Of a stretch of DNA of 64,000 nt, positions 47,732 through 59,795 are shown in pieces; position 1 is the first letter of the stretch; each line of letters begins with the position of its first letter. The notes beneath the pieces were generated by a model, which saw only the letters and a program-made list of their open reading frames with translations, searched no databases and had not been told where the DNA came from. Source of the stretch: Pseudeuparius sepicola (Eukaryota > Arthropoda > Insecta > Coleoptera > Anthribidae); contig OY987298.1 of NCBI GenBank assembly GCA_963920635.1, forward strand, positions 127,357,735-127,421,734. The letters run 5' to 3'. A program made the position numbers and the translations under genes.

Positions 47732-48204
47732 CTGGGTGATCCATCCAAGAGGAACACCCCCCGTAACTTCTTTATTTTTCAAGTTAAAGAAAAAATTGTA
47801 GAGATAAAATAAGCTTTAAGGTTTTTAGTGAGCTTTTCCATAAACTTACTGAAATTGACACAGGGTGTTCCGTAAAAGCTGGACAAACCAAGCTTATGTT
47901 TTTTCACAAGAACACCCTGTATATTATTGCATTTGTGGAATCTACACTTCGTCCTGATTCCAACGACATATATATATATATATGATTGCTCCAGACGGTT
48001 TTACAATACCGGGCGTACGAACTTCATTTATTTCATGTTTTCACATCCTGTATCTCTGAAACGAAAAGTTTGCTGATAAATTGAGTAAAAGAAAAAATGA
48101 TGAAAATGATGCCCCTAAAACGATAATAGTCATTTTGTAATCATCCACACAAAAAAGTTAAGTTAAAAGTTAAGGGGGGTGTTCCTCTTGGATGGATCAC
48201 CCTG
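47732..48204. mobile_element. CAGGGTG-type MITE (473 bp) with nested mini-hairpin
   Basis: CTGGGTGATCCATCCAAGAG after TA and the inverted CTCTTGGATGGATCACCCTG before TA form ~33-bp near-perfect termini (through GAACACCCCCC). It begins only 11 bp after the preceding MITE. A separate end pair lies inside at 47861-47919. Confidence 0.85.
47861..47919. mobile_element. 59-bp CAGGGTGTTC mini-element nested in a MITE
   Basis: CAGGGTGTTC at 47861 and GAACACCCTG at 47910-47919 are inverted ends only 59 bp apart; TA follows on the right and CA precedes on the left. It could be an extreme deletion derivative. Confidence 0.55.
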
Positions 48205-49208
48205 TACATGTATCCCAAATTGTACGCTCCTGAAGGGTCCCTCCTGTTCCAGAAAGAGCTAGACAAAAAGTAGCTAAGGTGTCTCCAGGTGTCGAGAAAA
48301 GTTCAATTCCGCAAACCGAATCCTGATATCTCGAATCATTTTGTCGCGTATCGCCGTAACTTTTGGTTTGTGAATATTTTTTTACGTAAAATTCATTTAG
48401 TAAAATTCAATTTCTCTCGAAAATGAAAACTTTCAAATTTATCATTGCCTAATTCAAGATGTTTGTTTTAGTTTTTTTTTTAAGCATCCAAAATACGACT
48501 TCGAAAATTCACTATGCGATTTTGGAAAATCCGATTATGTGCATGTAAAATGATAACCAAACCAATTCTGCATCTTTCACACAGTTGTAAAGCAATAATA
48601 AACAACTATTGTTGTACCTCATCATAGAGGGATTTCTTTATGATTTATTTTCATATTTAACTTTGGGGGTTACCTTTTAAAATATAAAAAATCATCACTG
48701 AAAATGAGCTTACTTGTTAAAATTTCAGTTTTACGTGATTTTTTTTCCAATTGTTCATATAAAATTGTACAAAATTTTAACGCTCTATTAAAAGATTCAT
48801 TTTTTGCATTTTTTAATACTCCTATTGGTGAAAAATTATCTCTATAAAACCTAGCAATACAGGTTTTATAAAGTAGTGGTCCATGTGTATTCTTTTTTCT
48901 GGCATAAATGTGCTTTCCTCCGAAGTTTTTTTGCGAAAAAGTTGTACTTTGTACATGTCTCTAGGAGCAACCGTTTTCTGGATATTTGCTGTTTAAAATT
49001 TTCTTGTAACATTTCTATATTTCTATCAAAATACGCATTCGTTCAGAGTAGGTTTTGACTACGACAAACAACACTAAAATGACAGATTTTAATTATTTGT
49101 TATTTCTGGACCAGTGTCGGTCCAGGGGATTTAGTAAACTATTTTCAATTTTTTATTAAGTACTTTCGTTAACATACGAAATAAGAAATTTACCAATAAT
49201 TATTGTAT
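48205..49208. other. Non-coding, nothing assigned
   Basis: AT-rich, without convincing ends or coding frames. Confidence 0.35.
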
Positions 49209-50300
49209 TGTAACGAAGTTACTAATTTCTCGTTTTAATTTTTATTTTAACACCCACTTATTTCCTCGCCGCGCTATTTTTAGCGGCCGGCTATCCTCCG
49301 TAGTAGTGTATATGTTCACCCGATGACTTTTTCTACATAGTAGGCCGACATTCCAGTTTTATTGCATTTAATTAAATCCTGGTTTTGATTATTTTCCGGC
49401 TTTCCTCCGCCGAATAATAGATGCTTATGTTACCATAAGGGTTGTGCGATACCGAAAAGGGGTAGAACCGGAATATTAATTCAAATTACAGCTAGAGCCG
49501 CCGTTCTTTTTGGGAACCCGGGTATATTGGACGTGCCCGATCCAGAGAGACCACTGTCAAAGACCTGTCAGGGGTACAACACCCTTAACTGCCAGATTAG
49601 CCTCCGACTGCCGTTTTCAAGACCAGAAGAGTGGGGACGATCACCCGATTCATCTCCGCGGCCCCGACCAATGGGCGGCCAGCGCACTCGCCGATGGTGG
49701 CGCCGCCACACGATATAAATAGGCTGCGGCTGCCACGGAGGCTGTCTTCTTCTCCTCTTCTCCTCTCTTCTCTTGGAGCGCTACCAGCGCTCCGCTCCTT
49801 CATCCGATACCAATCTTGGTGAGTATTAGTAGGTTGTTCCGCCCTAGCCTGACCTTTCCTAGAACCTACCCTAAACCCGAGGTTGGGAGAACGAGCTTTT
49901 CATTGACCAACTTCAACTTTCCGTCTAAACGAATACCCTAGAGTTATTGATTCAGTGAATAGGATAGGATTAACCTTTAAAAGTTTGATTTTCTTTTGAT
50001 AAAGTAACATCGCACGTTTCCTAATTTTTTTGTAACCGTTAGTTTCTGAGCTTGCTTTCCACATGAAACATACACTGCGTCTGAATCACAAAAAGAAACC
50101 CGCTTAATTTCCTTTTGTTTTGTTAATATTCTTAATAAATCCTATGTAAACAAATAATAAACCGTGTAAAGCTTTTAAATATTTTACTTACACCCTACCC
50201 TCGATACACCATTGAACTTTGGAAATTATTTTCTCTGACTGAGAGTTATCTGAGCACAGCGGAGCATACCGCTCTAAAAAACTGGCGCCTGAGCATCCGT
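49209..50300 (+). promoter_or_regulatory. LTR-like block with TATA box, transcribed leader, splice donor and PBS-like site
   Basis: A GC-rich promoter-like segment contains ACCAATGGGCGG (about 49667), TATAAATAGG (49714-49723), a pyrimidine-rich run starting ~30 bp downstream (CTGTCTTCTTCTCC), a perfect 8-bp hairpin GGAGCGCT-ACC-AGCGCTCC (49775-49793) and a strong donor-like CTTG|GTGAGT (GT at 49819). Some 460 bp further, ACTGGCGCCTGAGC (50281-50294) resembles the primer-binding region after Gypsy-type LTRs, and TGTAAC at 49209 and ACA at 50258 could be LTR tips. I read it as a solitary or truncated LTR plus leader. The alternative is a genuine TATA promoter with a non-coding first exon of about 49742-49818. 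No gag or pol follows. Confidence 0.45.
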
Positions 50301-51084
50301 TTCACCGGAGGTCCGATTTTTCCTTTCTTAAAGAAAAGAGGCTATGAGGAAGTCCAACGGTGGGTATTAAAAAGGGAAAATCGGACGTTTACGCAAAAAG
50401 CGCTATAGTATGTTGACAAATCTAATGAAAACCTGAAAAATTGTATATTAGATAACAAACAATATTCAGTTAAAAGCATTTTACTATAGGTAACCCAAGT
50501 TACCAGATTTCGTGCTAATATTTCGATTCATTCAAAAGTTATTTGGAAAAATATAAAATAAAATTTAAATTTCGGCACCCTGTATATTTTTAGGTGTGCG
50601 TCTTATTTTTCCATGTTATTTAAGCCCTAGAAACCTGTACATTTTATTTTGAAACACCCTATATATGAAAACCAAATCTAACTGAATTTTACATTGCATC
50701 ACTAACCAAGTTCTTAATATTATTATGATTATACTTCTCGTGTCTATAATATATACTTCAACCCAATATCGATTTTTGTAAATCCCTGTTTTATTAACAA
50801 CTAGCATTCTAGGAACTAGGAACGTTAGGAAATCTACCGCAATACGATATTCGGGGTATTTATTAAAATACCATAATGAATAGGTAGTTTTGGTCTATAT
50901 AAAAAACAGTTTAACTCCCAAACACCATTCTTATAACGTTTGTAACGCCCTTTAGTAGGGAAACAATGAATAATAAATACTATCAAATTGTTATGGTTCG
51001 AACGGTTTGGACCTTATTTGAGCCATTATCTAGGAAGATCAATAATTTATAAGGCATCTTGTTTTAGCATAGATATATCTACGG
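50301..51084. other. Non-coding; two partial element ends at 50573-50660
   Basis: GGCACCCTGTATATTT at 50575 and AACACCCTATATATG at 50653 are two right-end motifs in tandem. Nothing else identified. Confidence 0.4.
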
Positions 51085-51750
51085 TTGGTTTACACCTCAG
51101 AGAAATAATAATAATAAGGATAGAGGGGGTAAGAACAAAAAGTAAACACAGCCAATATATTTTTGACTGATGCCATACGTACTCCATTGTTTACAGCATT
51201 TCATTTCAAAATAGAAGGGTTGAATAGTTGGATTAAATGAAGGCACACCTCCCATAATACTAAATTAACAAAATATAGTTATTAATTTCTTGTATGTAAC
51301 AATTTTAAATTAAAACTAAATTGCGCTCTAATTATAGTAACTAATTATCACTTTAATAAAATCGTCAACAAATACCTCAAACCGCTCAACTTGTCAACGC
51401 CGCCGTTGTAGCCGAGGGCGCCGCGTTCGTTGCTCGGCAATACTCGGCGGTATTTGTTTCGTGTTTGCCCAGCAAGTCAAGTTTTCTGATTGTTTAGGAA
51501 TGCATTTTTCGTGTTTTCAATTGCTTTTCTGTTCATTTATAGGCTATTTATTAGTATTTAGGATATAGGATTTTTTATACAACGGGACGCAGAAAGTGTG
51601 TGGTGTGTGACGAAATTGATATTTCTCAGGATATGACCTATCACAGGTAAAAGTTTACGTCGGTAAATTTTCATAAGCTGTTGGTTAACTACAAACGTGT
51701 GTATTTTGATGCTAATGCGCTCCCTCTATCCTTGGTTATTTCTCTGAAGT
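51085..51750. repeat. Repeat family R45, inverted and separately bounded copy
   Basis: 51345-51745 is an inverted copy of 45095-45465 (for example TTTGCCCAGCAAGTCAAGTT and ACGGGACGCAGAAAGTGTGT). TTTACACCTCAGAGAAATAA at 51089 and its inverse TTATTTCTCTGAAGTTTACA near 51739 bracket the segment, suggesting ~20-bp terminal inverted repeats for this family. Confidence 0.7.
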
Positions 51751-52842
51751 TTACACATAATATGTTGTGCTGTCGGAAAGTAGGGCGCGCATGACGCTTA
51801 AGCCATTGCTAGCCATTGGCAACCGAAGAACACAAAAGACACCAATTTCCTTACTAATTTTCCGCCTGCAGAATTAATCCATAACAAAGCCCTTTATTGT
51901 CTAGTATTCTATTCTAATATCTATTGGCAAGAAATATAGGTACCTATACATACATTTTGTAACTAATATAATGTAAAAACTCCTCGTTGCATTTTTGATT
52001 TGATCAAACTGCGGGGATATGAATCACGAATAAAATTTGTTTGAGTCCATGCTTTGAACTGTCTAATAAATAATATTGAGAACAGAAACATGATTTTTTT
52101 CTACTCTGATATGCATATTTTCCGTTTTCTCTGCCATCTACAGAATGGAACAAAAATTTCGAATATTCCAAAAAATTTGAAAATAATCATAGAATAAAAA
52201 GAGAAAACTTAAAATTACGTAAGTATCTACCTGAAGTCTGGAAATTTCAAAATGTAAATTTAGTTTAATAAAGATAGGGGACCAATCGCCTACAGCCCCT
52301 TATACATGTTAATAAACTGACAGGTAGAAACTTAAGATTAGACTTAATCATCACCAACTGAAATTGGCCATTTTATTTCATATGTAGGTACGGTAAATAT
52401 GAGATCACAATGAAACTTCGTACGTTTACATAGGTCGACATGGGCTATCATCAGGAAGTTTCAGAAAAATTTCTATGCCCACTATAGATCACCTTGATTT
52501 TATAACCAACTTTTGATTTTATTATGCGGGCGCCCTACCGAATTTTCACGCCAATATATAAGCAGGGCAAAATTACGATTATGGCGATAGCCCGTTTTAA
52601 CTTCCATAAACGCACCAAGTTTAAATGTGCTTATTTACTTATTTTAGAAGATATTGAATAAACAAGAAAATAACCAATTACATAAAGATAAAGGATCCTA
52701 AAGAGCCGAGAAATATGCAACTTCTTCTAATTCAATCCCCTCTGTACTCTGTAATTTAGAAGTTGCATTGTTACCAATAATGGGCGCGCTAAAAGTAAAC
52801 AATCTGTATATATAGATACGAAATCCTTGGACTAATTCGTCG
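51751..52842. other. Non-coding, nothing recognised
   Basis: No coding frames, RNA genes or element ends that I can support. Confidence 0.35.
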
Positions 52843-52850
52843 TTATGTTT

Positions 52851-54638
52851 CAGTGGCGGCTTTTCAGGGGAGGTAAGTGAGGCGGCGCCTCACCAAAGTA
52901 AATCAGGAATTTTTTTTATTAATTGATCCCCGTGACTTTTTCTGCGTGGAAAAACCTCGTCCCGTAAGTATAGGTACCCCCGTAAAAAAGCACTTTCAGT
53001 TTTTCAAAATTTTCCAATTTTCCTGGCAACTATTCCAATTTTACTTTCCCTAAAAACCTTATTCTTACCCATTACGAACATTTTTTTAAAAAAATTAACC
53101 AAATCGTTCCGGCCGTTCTCAAGTGATGAGCTTACCAACGTTCATAATTTTTATTTATATTGAAATTATGATGTAACTAAAGCTAAATAATAACGTTGAG
53201 GATTTCGCCATTTTTTATTGCCGTTGGGTTTTAAAGTTAATTGATTTGATACTTAGCTGTTTTATCTAAGATGTTTTCAGACATCAATTTTTCCGCAATC
53301 ACACACTAATCTTGATTATGTTTAGGAAGTTTAATATCCTTTAACTTCACACCACTGATGATGACTCCTTAGGTGAGTCGAAACATATGTACAGTTGAAA
53401 ATTAAAAAGAACTGTGTTTGTGGAGCAGAGACTGTAAGTTTTACCCTTTCATCATATCCTCCTACTCCACTGCAAGATATGGACTACTTCTTCAGTTTAT
53501 ATTGAAATTGTCAATCAGTCCCCCACTGTCTTTACAATCGTCAAAGGACTATTATTTATCATTTATAGGCCTTCTGGCTTCTTATATACATCACCTAGAA
53601 TACATATTCGATAAGCGCAGGCACAAAAATAGCTAAAATCACACTCCTTGAGGCGGAATTTCTTTTAATATTTGGTAGCCTCCTTAGCGCACAGGTTTGC
53701 CAGCCATACTACCCGCGCTATTCAACGAGAAACCCGTTTCAAAATGTTCCTTTGAAGCTCCGAACACGGGCGCCTCCGTCTAAATTTTTTGTGATAAAAA
53801 TAAAAGTTTTAGATAATAAATGTCCTAGGGAGTTTTATGCAGTTTTCTGGAATACTAAGAAATTTTATACCTACAGAGTGTTTTGCAAATACGTGGCAAA
53901 ACAAAGTTGATTTTTTTTAAATAGTACCTACCTAATGCGTCCTTCCTTTAATTTTGAATTCTACTTTTTGTAATTTCAGGAATATCGTGTAATAGGTATA
54001 CAGTTTTTGAAAGTGTTAACAAAAATAACCTTGATCACTGACGGTTTGTGCATTATCAAATTAACTTATTAACTTATAATGAATTAGCCAGGGACTAACA
54101 GTTTCAATTATTGACATTTAATAATAGACAGTGGCTTGGAAAAATGCAAAAATTATATAAAGCGATATACAAAAAATACCCGTAGAATTCATATTCAAGC
54201 ACACATAATTATTAGGGTTAAAGGGTAAACTAGTGTTAAAAAATAAAACTTTGTTTTGCCTTTGCCACGCATTTGCGTAATATTTTACTTTCAGATCACC
54301 ACATATCGTAAGTGTAGCGTAGCGTTCAACAAAAAAATAAAATATATATATAGGTATTCGCTAAATCGGTTTAATCGCCGAAAACCAAAATATGAGCAAG
54401 TGTATGTGTGTGTGCCCACGATAACTTTCGAAGGGATTAAGATATCAGCTTCAGCTTCCGCCGATCCCTTAAGCGTTGGGAAAATTTTGAAAAATTATTC
54501 TTCGCAAATGTCTTGCATAAACTCTAAGATTTACAATTTTTGGGCTCTTGAAAAATAATACCTTCACAGCCCGAATGTTTTTTTTAGTTTCAATATTATG
54601 GTCGCCTCACCTCTCGAAATGTGTCAGATCCGCCACTG
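52851..54638. mobile_element. Non-autonomous hAT element, 1788 bp
   Basis: CAGTGGCGG starts after TTATGTTT (52843-52850) and CCGCCACTG ends before a second TTATGTTT (54639-54646), a perfect 8-bp target duplication as in hAT elements. The termini continue imperfectly (GGTAAGTGAGGCGGC against the inverse of GTCGCCTCACCTCTC). There is no hAT transposase in the interior; it carries a segment at 53355-53480 shared with 33596-33720. The same nine terminal bases begin the insertion at 12280. Confidence 0.9.
53355..53480 (+). ncRNA. Candidate hammerhead-ribozyme-like core in a dispersed repeat
   Basis: CTGATGA (53355-53361), one extra T, a stem GACTC-CTTAGGT-GAGTC (53363-53379) and GAAAC (53380-53384) match the order CUGAUGA, stem II, GAAA of hammerhead ribozymes. 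Helix I pairing around the expected cleavage site is not convincing, so any activity is doubtful. The downstream GACTGTAAGTTTTACC and CATATCCTCCTACTCCA blocks recur at 33640-33715. Hammerhead motifs of this minimal kind are known in Penelope-like retroelements; no such coding sequence is visible here. Confidence 0.25.
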
Positions 54639-54646
54639 TTATGTTT

Positions 54647-56570
54647 CTAAAAGACACAAATAAATATACTGCAGTAAGAAAATTGCATCCCAAGCCACAT
54701 TTCTTCTATCATTTATGAGGCTCTCGCTGGAAAATAATAAGCACTTTTATGGTTCATGTCACAGGAACTTTATTTCGGCTATATTGTGTGGGAAAATTCC
54801 TTCATAATAGGGGGATATTTGCTATGACATGTCTGGAAGTTTCATCATTCGATATAATTCCTTGGAAATATACCTATTTAGAATTTCGTGAACGAATTTT
54901 ACGATTATGACAAAAAAATATAGATTTATTGAACCGAAAGCAAACAAAGCAACACATTAGCAACACATAAGTACATGCAAACTCAAAGTACAACGCAGAC
55001 GGATCTTTCCTGTTCTGTATTATGTTTTATATGTGTAAAATCGATATACAGTTATCATACACATTAAAATGTATGAAGCAATCAATATACACCGAATCAC
55101 AGGTTCCCCTTACTCTCGTTTTTCAAGTAATAAATGAAACATTCCCTCCCGTATAAAAAAATAATACTAAGATTGCGTCCGTTGAATTTATTGCTCGCTG
55201 TTTTATCAAGCAAATGTTTCCTGCCCTTTTGTATTTTTATGTTGAAGATAAAAAATGAAAAATATAGGGCCAGTTGTGTTTTGTGCTTTTTTCATGGTAG
55301 GGATTATGTATAAAATACGTTGCAATGATATTTCTTATGTGCTATCACTATCACATAACACGGCATAAACGTAAAGTTTTTCTTATCTTTTTCTTGTGTA
55401 TATACAATAAAATATTAGGTTACAAGTTATTTCCTACACATGTTGTATGCGGTAATAAACATATTGTGTTTATTTACCAAATATATATGCATATTTAAAC
55501 AATGGTTAAACTTTCAAGGCAGCATTGTACACTACTCTTATTTGAACTTAAAGTTTTCTGAGCTAGTTTTTCCCAATCAAAATATATATGCATTGTTCCA
55601 TAAATTAAATAATTACTTAACTGTCATTTCCTCCTCCTATATTTTCGAATATAATGCTTCACCAGAGTTCCTCGTTTCATCTCCTTCGGAATACACGAAA
55701 AGTGATGAGAAGTATTTCTGAAGATAGAGCAATATTAATTTTGTAGGCCCGGGTCCCAGGTAAAATGAATAATTATCAGGGTGGAAATTCTAATATTTAC
55801 ACGGTTAATGCGTCCATCCTCCTGGGTCTGAACAGGCTGAATAAATTATGGTCAAATAACGAGTGTTACGGGTGGAAACCTACTACGTGTCTACGGATAA
55901 GTATGCTGGATAAAAAGCACATAACTGTATATTAACGTATACCGATTTTGGCCCTACTGCGCACGGCAAGGGCGCAGGGAACGAAAAGAAAACTGAATTC
56001 GTCGCCATTTCTGGCTAAACAACAGATAATTTGTTGGTCGTTATTTTGTATATATTTGGAAAGTCATCCCAAAAATCACAAATGTCTCCGTGACAGGTTT
56101 CATTAATTTGATGTGAGAATTTTTATATTTAACACGTGAAGTATGATATTTTTTTTTATCAAAAATGAACTATATTTGTCAGCATATTATGAATAAGGGA
56201 AACAATCGGGACAAATTAATTTCTCTTATCCACTATAATATTTTTAAGTCCGTAAAGATACTAGCATAGTTGTGTAGCCCTCTATCGACGACAAGATTAT
56301 GCTACGAATTTTTTTTTAAAAAAAGTTGCATGATATACACATTTTTTGTTTTCGTTTAAGAAAAATATACGCCAAATTACACATTTTGTATTTTTTTAAT
56401 TCGTGTCGTTTTTCACTACTTAGTCAGTCTGGTCAGTCATAGGGATTTCCTCAAAATATCCCTGGACCAATAAATAATAGCTATTGCTAGAGTGGTAATT
56501 CTGATCATATTCGCACAGTAAATGCTTCCATTTTATGTTGCTGGACCAGAAATGGCTGAATAATTCATTA
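54647..56570. other. Non-coding; weak internal similarity
   Basis: 55760-55840 and 56455-56570 share scattered blocks (GGTGGAAATTCT/AGTGGTAATTCT, GGCTGAATAA). No gene supported. Confidence 0.35.
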
Positions 56571-56574
56571 ATCA

Positions 56575-56840
56575 TTAATACACGCCAGAGCATTTCGTAT
56601 CGACATGTAAGAAATGTATGCAGTGGTAAATTGTATATTTTTAACTAGATACGACGGTGGTCTTTTTACATTTGAAATAGGTTTCATTACTCGATATTTT
56701 ACGAAACTACCTAGTGGGTGTCGAAGTTGAACATTTTAAGCAAAAAAGTTCATAAGAACATAGGTTTGAAAACGCATAATAAGAAAGTTACAAGGAGTTG
56801 TAAATGGCTGTCTGACTACAACTACCAAGTAGGAGATTTT
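56575..56840 (+). repeat. Dispersed repeat, copy 1 (copy 2 at 59510-59795)
   Basis: GAGCATTTCGTATCGACAT, GTGGTAAATTGTA, GGGTGTCGAAGTTG, GTTCATAA.AACATA and AAGTTACAAGGAG recur in order in copy 2, with about 70% identity by eye. Confidence 0.8.
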
Positions 56841-57071
56841 CCGGGTGATACCTATCCGTTTTCCTGTTTTACATAATATCTAAGCATGCTATAGCAAATT
56901 TTCAGTAATCGTTTTTATGTAAAATTGAATGGGGATTATCTGGAATCCAACATATTAAAATTCAAACATCCCATAGGCGTGCGTAGTTTTTCAGAAAAAG
57001 GGGTACAACTTACCCGTTCGCTCGCCAATGACGAAATTAAGCTAACTCCATTATCAGGGGTAATATAACAA

Positions 57072-57233
57072 GTGGTCTGCCTATTATCGATAATACCTTT
57101 GGTTAATTTTACGAATTATAATCCCAAAGCTGAAAATACCACGACTGCGCAGCAGGAGTGGTATTTTCTTAGCATTGGGATTATAATGAGTGATAAATTA
57201 AGGACAGGTATTATCTATTATTAGGCATACCAC
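57072..57233. mobile_element. 162-bp foldback MITE
   Basis: GTGGTCTGCCTATTATCGAT and the inverted ATCTATTATTAGGCATACCAC form the ends. The arms extend through ATTATAATCCCAA and AAAATACCAC to a CGCAGCAGG loop near 57150. No clear target duplication. Confidence 0.7.
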
Positions 57234-57499
57234 GAGTTGTATTTTAAAATATAATTTACCAACTGCAAATAGTTATTTTGATAGCTAGCTGTCATTTAGA
57301 TTGAACTTTCGGTTCTGAATATGTTTTTTGTGCTAATAGATATTTAAAGATCAATGTGATAACTGAAAACATGTATTCTAGTCCTATATTAAATTTGGTA
57401 ATGTGAAGAAGTTATCGGGTTATCAGTTTTAGCTGCCACAATATTGGTTTAGCGTAACTAGGACGTAACCAAGAAAGTAGGATTTCAGCGATTATTTCC

Positions 57500-57820
57500 C
57501 TCATACTGCTTGCATCCAATAGGGTAGCTCCTTCCATAAAAATCCAACCAATGATATGCCTCTGCTAGCGATAATTTGCACTAGTGCAATTGCCGGTAAT
57601 TGCACTTGTGCAAATTATCACTTCGTTGCTTAGCAACCGCGAATGTGTTGGATACAAACACGTACCTACTTCTTAAAGTTTGTGTGTTTCACACTGTTCT
57701 AAATTATGCAGCTTATAAATTATGTTGCGGTATTATTAAGCATTATATCAATGAATTTATATAACTTTTACATTGCTAAATTCTTGTTATTTAGACCTCC
57801 GCCTCCGTTTAAATAAAAAA
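57500..57820 (+). repeat. Repeat family R45, diverged tandem copy
   Basis: CTTGCATCCAATAGGGTAGC, TCCAACCAATGATATGCC and GCTTAGCAACCGCGAATGTG match 57829-58420 and 45495-45790 but with more differences and a duplicated TGCACTAGTGCAATTGC segment. It directly precedes the near-identical copy, giving a head-to-tail pair. Confidence 0.8.
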
Positions 57821-57828
57821 TATTGAAA

Positions 57829-58420
57829 ACACGAAACAATCGGAAAACTGGACTTGCTGGGCGAACACAAAACAAATACCACCGAGTAGTGAACACGACG
57901 GCAAAGTCGGCGTTGTCATGTTGGGCGGTTTGAGATATCTGTTGACGATTTTATTAAAGTTATTATTTTATTATTATTATTATTTATATATTTATTATCA
58001 TACTTCTTGCATCCAATAAGGTAGGTAGCTCCTTCCATAAAGATCCAACCAATCATATGCCGCTGCTAGCGATAATTGCACTTGGGCAAATTATCACTTC
58101 ATTGCTTAGCAACCGCGAATCTGTTGCATATTGGATACAAACACGTACCTACTTCTTAAAGTTTGTGTGTTTCACACTGTTCTAAATTATGCAGCTTATA
58201 AATTATGTTGCGGTACTATTAAGCATTGTATCAATGAATTTATATAACTTTTACATTGCTAAATTTTTGGTACTATTAGAGCTCCGTCTCCGTTTAAATT
58301 TATGACACATTCAGAAAATAAACCAACGCCGACAGGGTGTAGGTATAAGCGCATTTGCCTTGGAAAACCAAGCGTCATGTTTGTTTACTCGAACGCTACA
58401 GTCTAAGCTGTCAATAAATT
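57829..58420 (+). repeat. Repeat family R45, near-identical copy of 45318-45905
   Basis: Almost base-for-base equal to 45318-45905 over ~590 bp (small ATT-run difference and scattered substitutions such as TTCAGAAAATAAACC/TTCAAAAAACAAACC). Lacks the first ~220 bp of the 45-kb copy. Confidence 0.9.
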
Positions 58421-58587
58421 CGTTCAAAATGAGTCGTTTTGGAAATGTAAACATAGAAAAAAATAATACAGAAATTATTAAATCGTATTCGAAAAATAAT
58501 CTCGACAAATACCACTCGTGCCGGAAATTTTTCTAGATAATTTTATTCTCAAGCCCTATTTTGCCCATTAGCAAAACCACTCGTACA

Positions 58588-58665
58588 AATTGGGCTTTTA
58601 TTTTCAGAGATAAAATCCCTCGAGCTTCGCTCTCGGGATTTTATCAGAAAATAAAAGACCAATTT
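58588..58665. repeat. Perfect-looking hairpin in a dispersed repeat
   Basis: TTTTATTTTC and GATAAAATCCC on the left pair with GGGATTTTATC and GAAAATAAAA on the right around a GAGCTTCGCTC loop. The 158-codon frame running through (58561-59037) is repeat sequence. 58755-58845 matches 43440-43535. Confidence 0.7.
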
Positions 58666-59509
58666 ATACTCGTGATCTTTCTAGGCAAAATAGCGCTTTC
58701 GAAGAAATTATCGATAAAATTTCCAGCACTTGTGACGATTATACCACTAATGGTATTATCGCTGAAATCATCACCTGATTGGTTAATATTTCAAAAATCA
58801 TATCATTTCATTGGTTCATGTTGGCAGGCGTTGAATTCTCTCCGTTATATTGCCTTCCACGCTCTGATAAACCGCACCAAATTGCAGATTAGTACCTTTT
58901 GTCCTTTCCAAAATATTCAGAAAAACCTGTTTTTTAGAGAAAGTTTCACCCATTGCATCTTGAGATTTTCTACCATCAGTTTTATTTATAACATTTGCAA
59001 CTGGGACACCCTATATATTAAAAATACTTGTGCTTGAGAAAGAAAAATTTAAACGTCTATCCTGTTGTGCTCCCAAATAACACCGTCGGGTTATGTGCGA
59101 ATCAAGGTTAGTTCATAGGACGACTTTTAGGGGAAGGGGGAAAGGAAACGAAAGGGTAAATTTAAGTTGGTAGCATTTACACGTATTGGCGATTTAGTAA
59201 CTCCCTTATACTTTCTCTGACTGTAGTTATCTGGCAAAAGTGGAGGTCACCGCCTGGCGGCCCGAGCAAACTACACTATCATTTTCAAGAGGCAATTGGG
59301 AAGCCCAGCATTTAACAGGAATAAAATAATTACATAATATTTAAAATCCGAACCGAAAATAAAAAGCTTAATTACAAAGTGGGGTAGCCTAAAAGGGACG
59401 AATACGTTACAAACCCTTTTATTTTCTAGCGATGGTCATCTGAGCACGAAGTTCCACTAGCAAGAAAAATACACGCCAAATTGCAAATTTTGTATCCTCA
59501 TGATTTTTA

Positions 59510-59795
59510 CACACCGGAGCATTTTGCAGCGACATATAAGGAATCTATAGAGTGGTAAATTGTACATTCTTAACGAGAGAGGACGGTCGTCTTTTTTATT
59601 TTCGGTATGTTTACGAAACTATAGTGGGTGTCGAAGTTGCAAATGACAAAAAATAAAATTGATGGTAGAAAATCTCATTTAAGAAAAAATGTTCATAACA
59701 ACATAAAGGTCCGAAAACGCTTAATAAAAAAGTTACAATGAGATGCAAATGGCAGGCCAACTACAGCTACCGAGCAGTGTCTGCGCGGTGCTCCG
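59510..59795 (+). repeat. Dispersed repeat, copy 2 (copy 1 at 56575-56840)
   Basis: GGAGCATTTTGCAGCGACAT, GTGGTAAATTGTACATTC, GTGGGTGTCGAAGTTGC and AAAAAGTTACAATGAGATG correspond to copy 1. Confidence 0.8.

Noticed and set aside
56300..56420. Possible CRISPR-like or regular spaced repeats
   Set aside because: No regularly spaced identical direct repeats; tandem arrays in the window are contiguous satellites or minisatellites, and the DNA is eukaryotic.
58561..59037. 158-codon open frame
   Set aside because: It runs through a hairpin repeat (58588-58665), a repeat shared with 43440-43535 and a CACCCTATA element end; it is repeat sequence.
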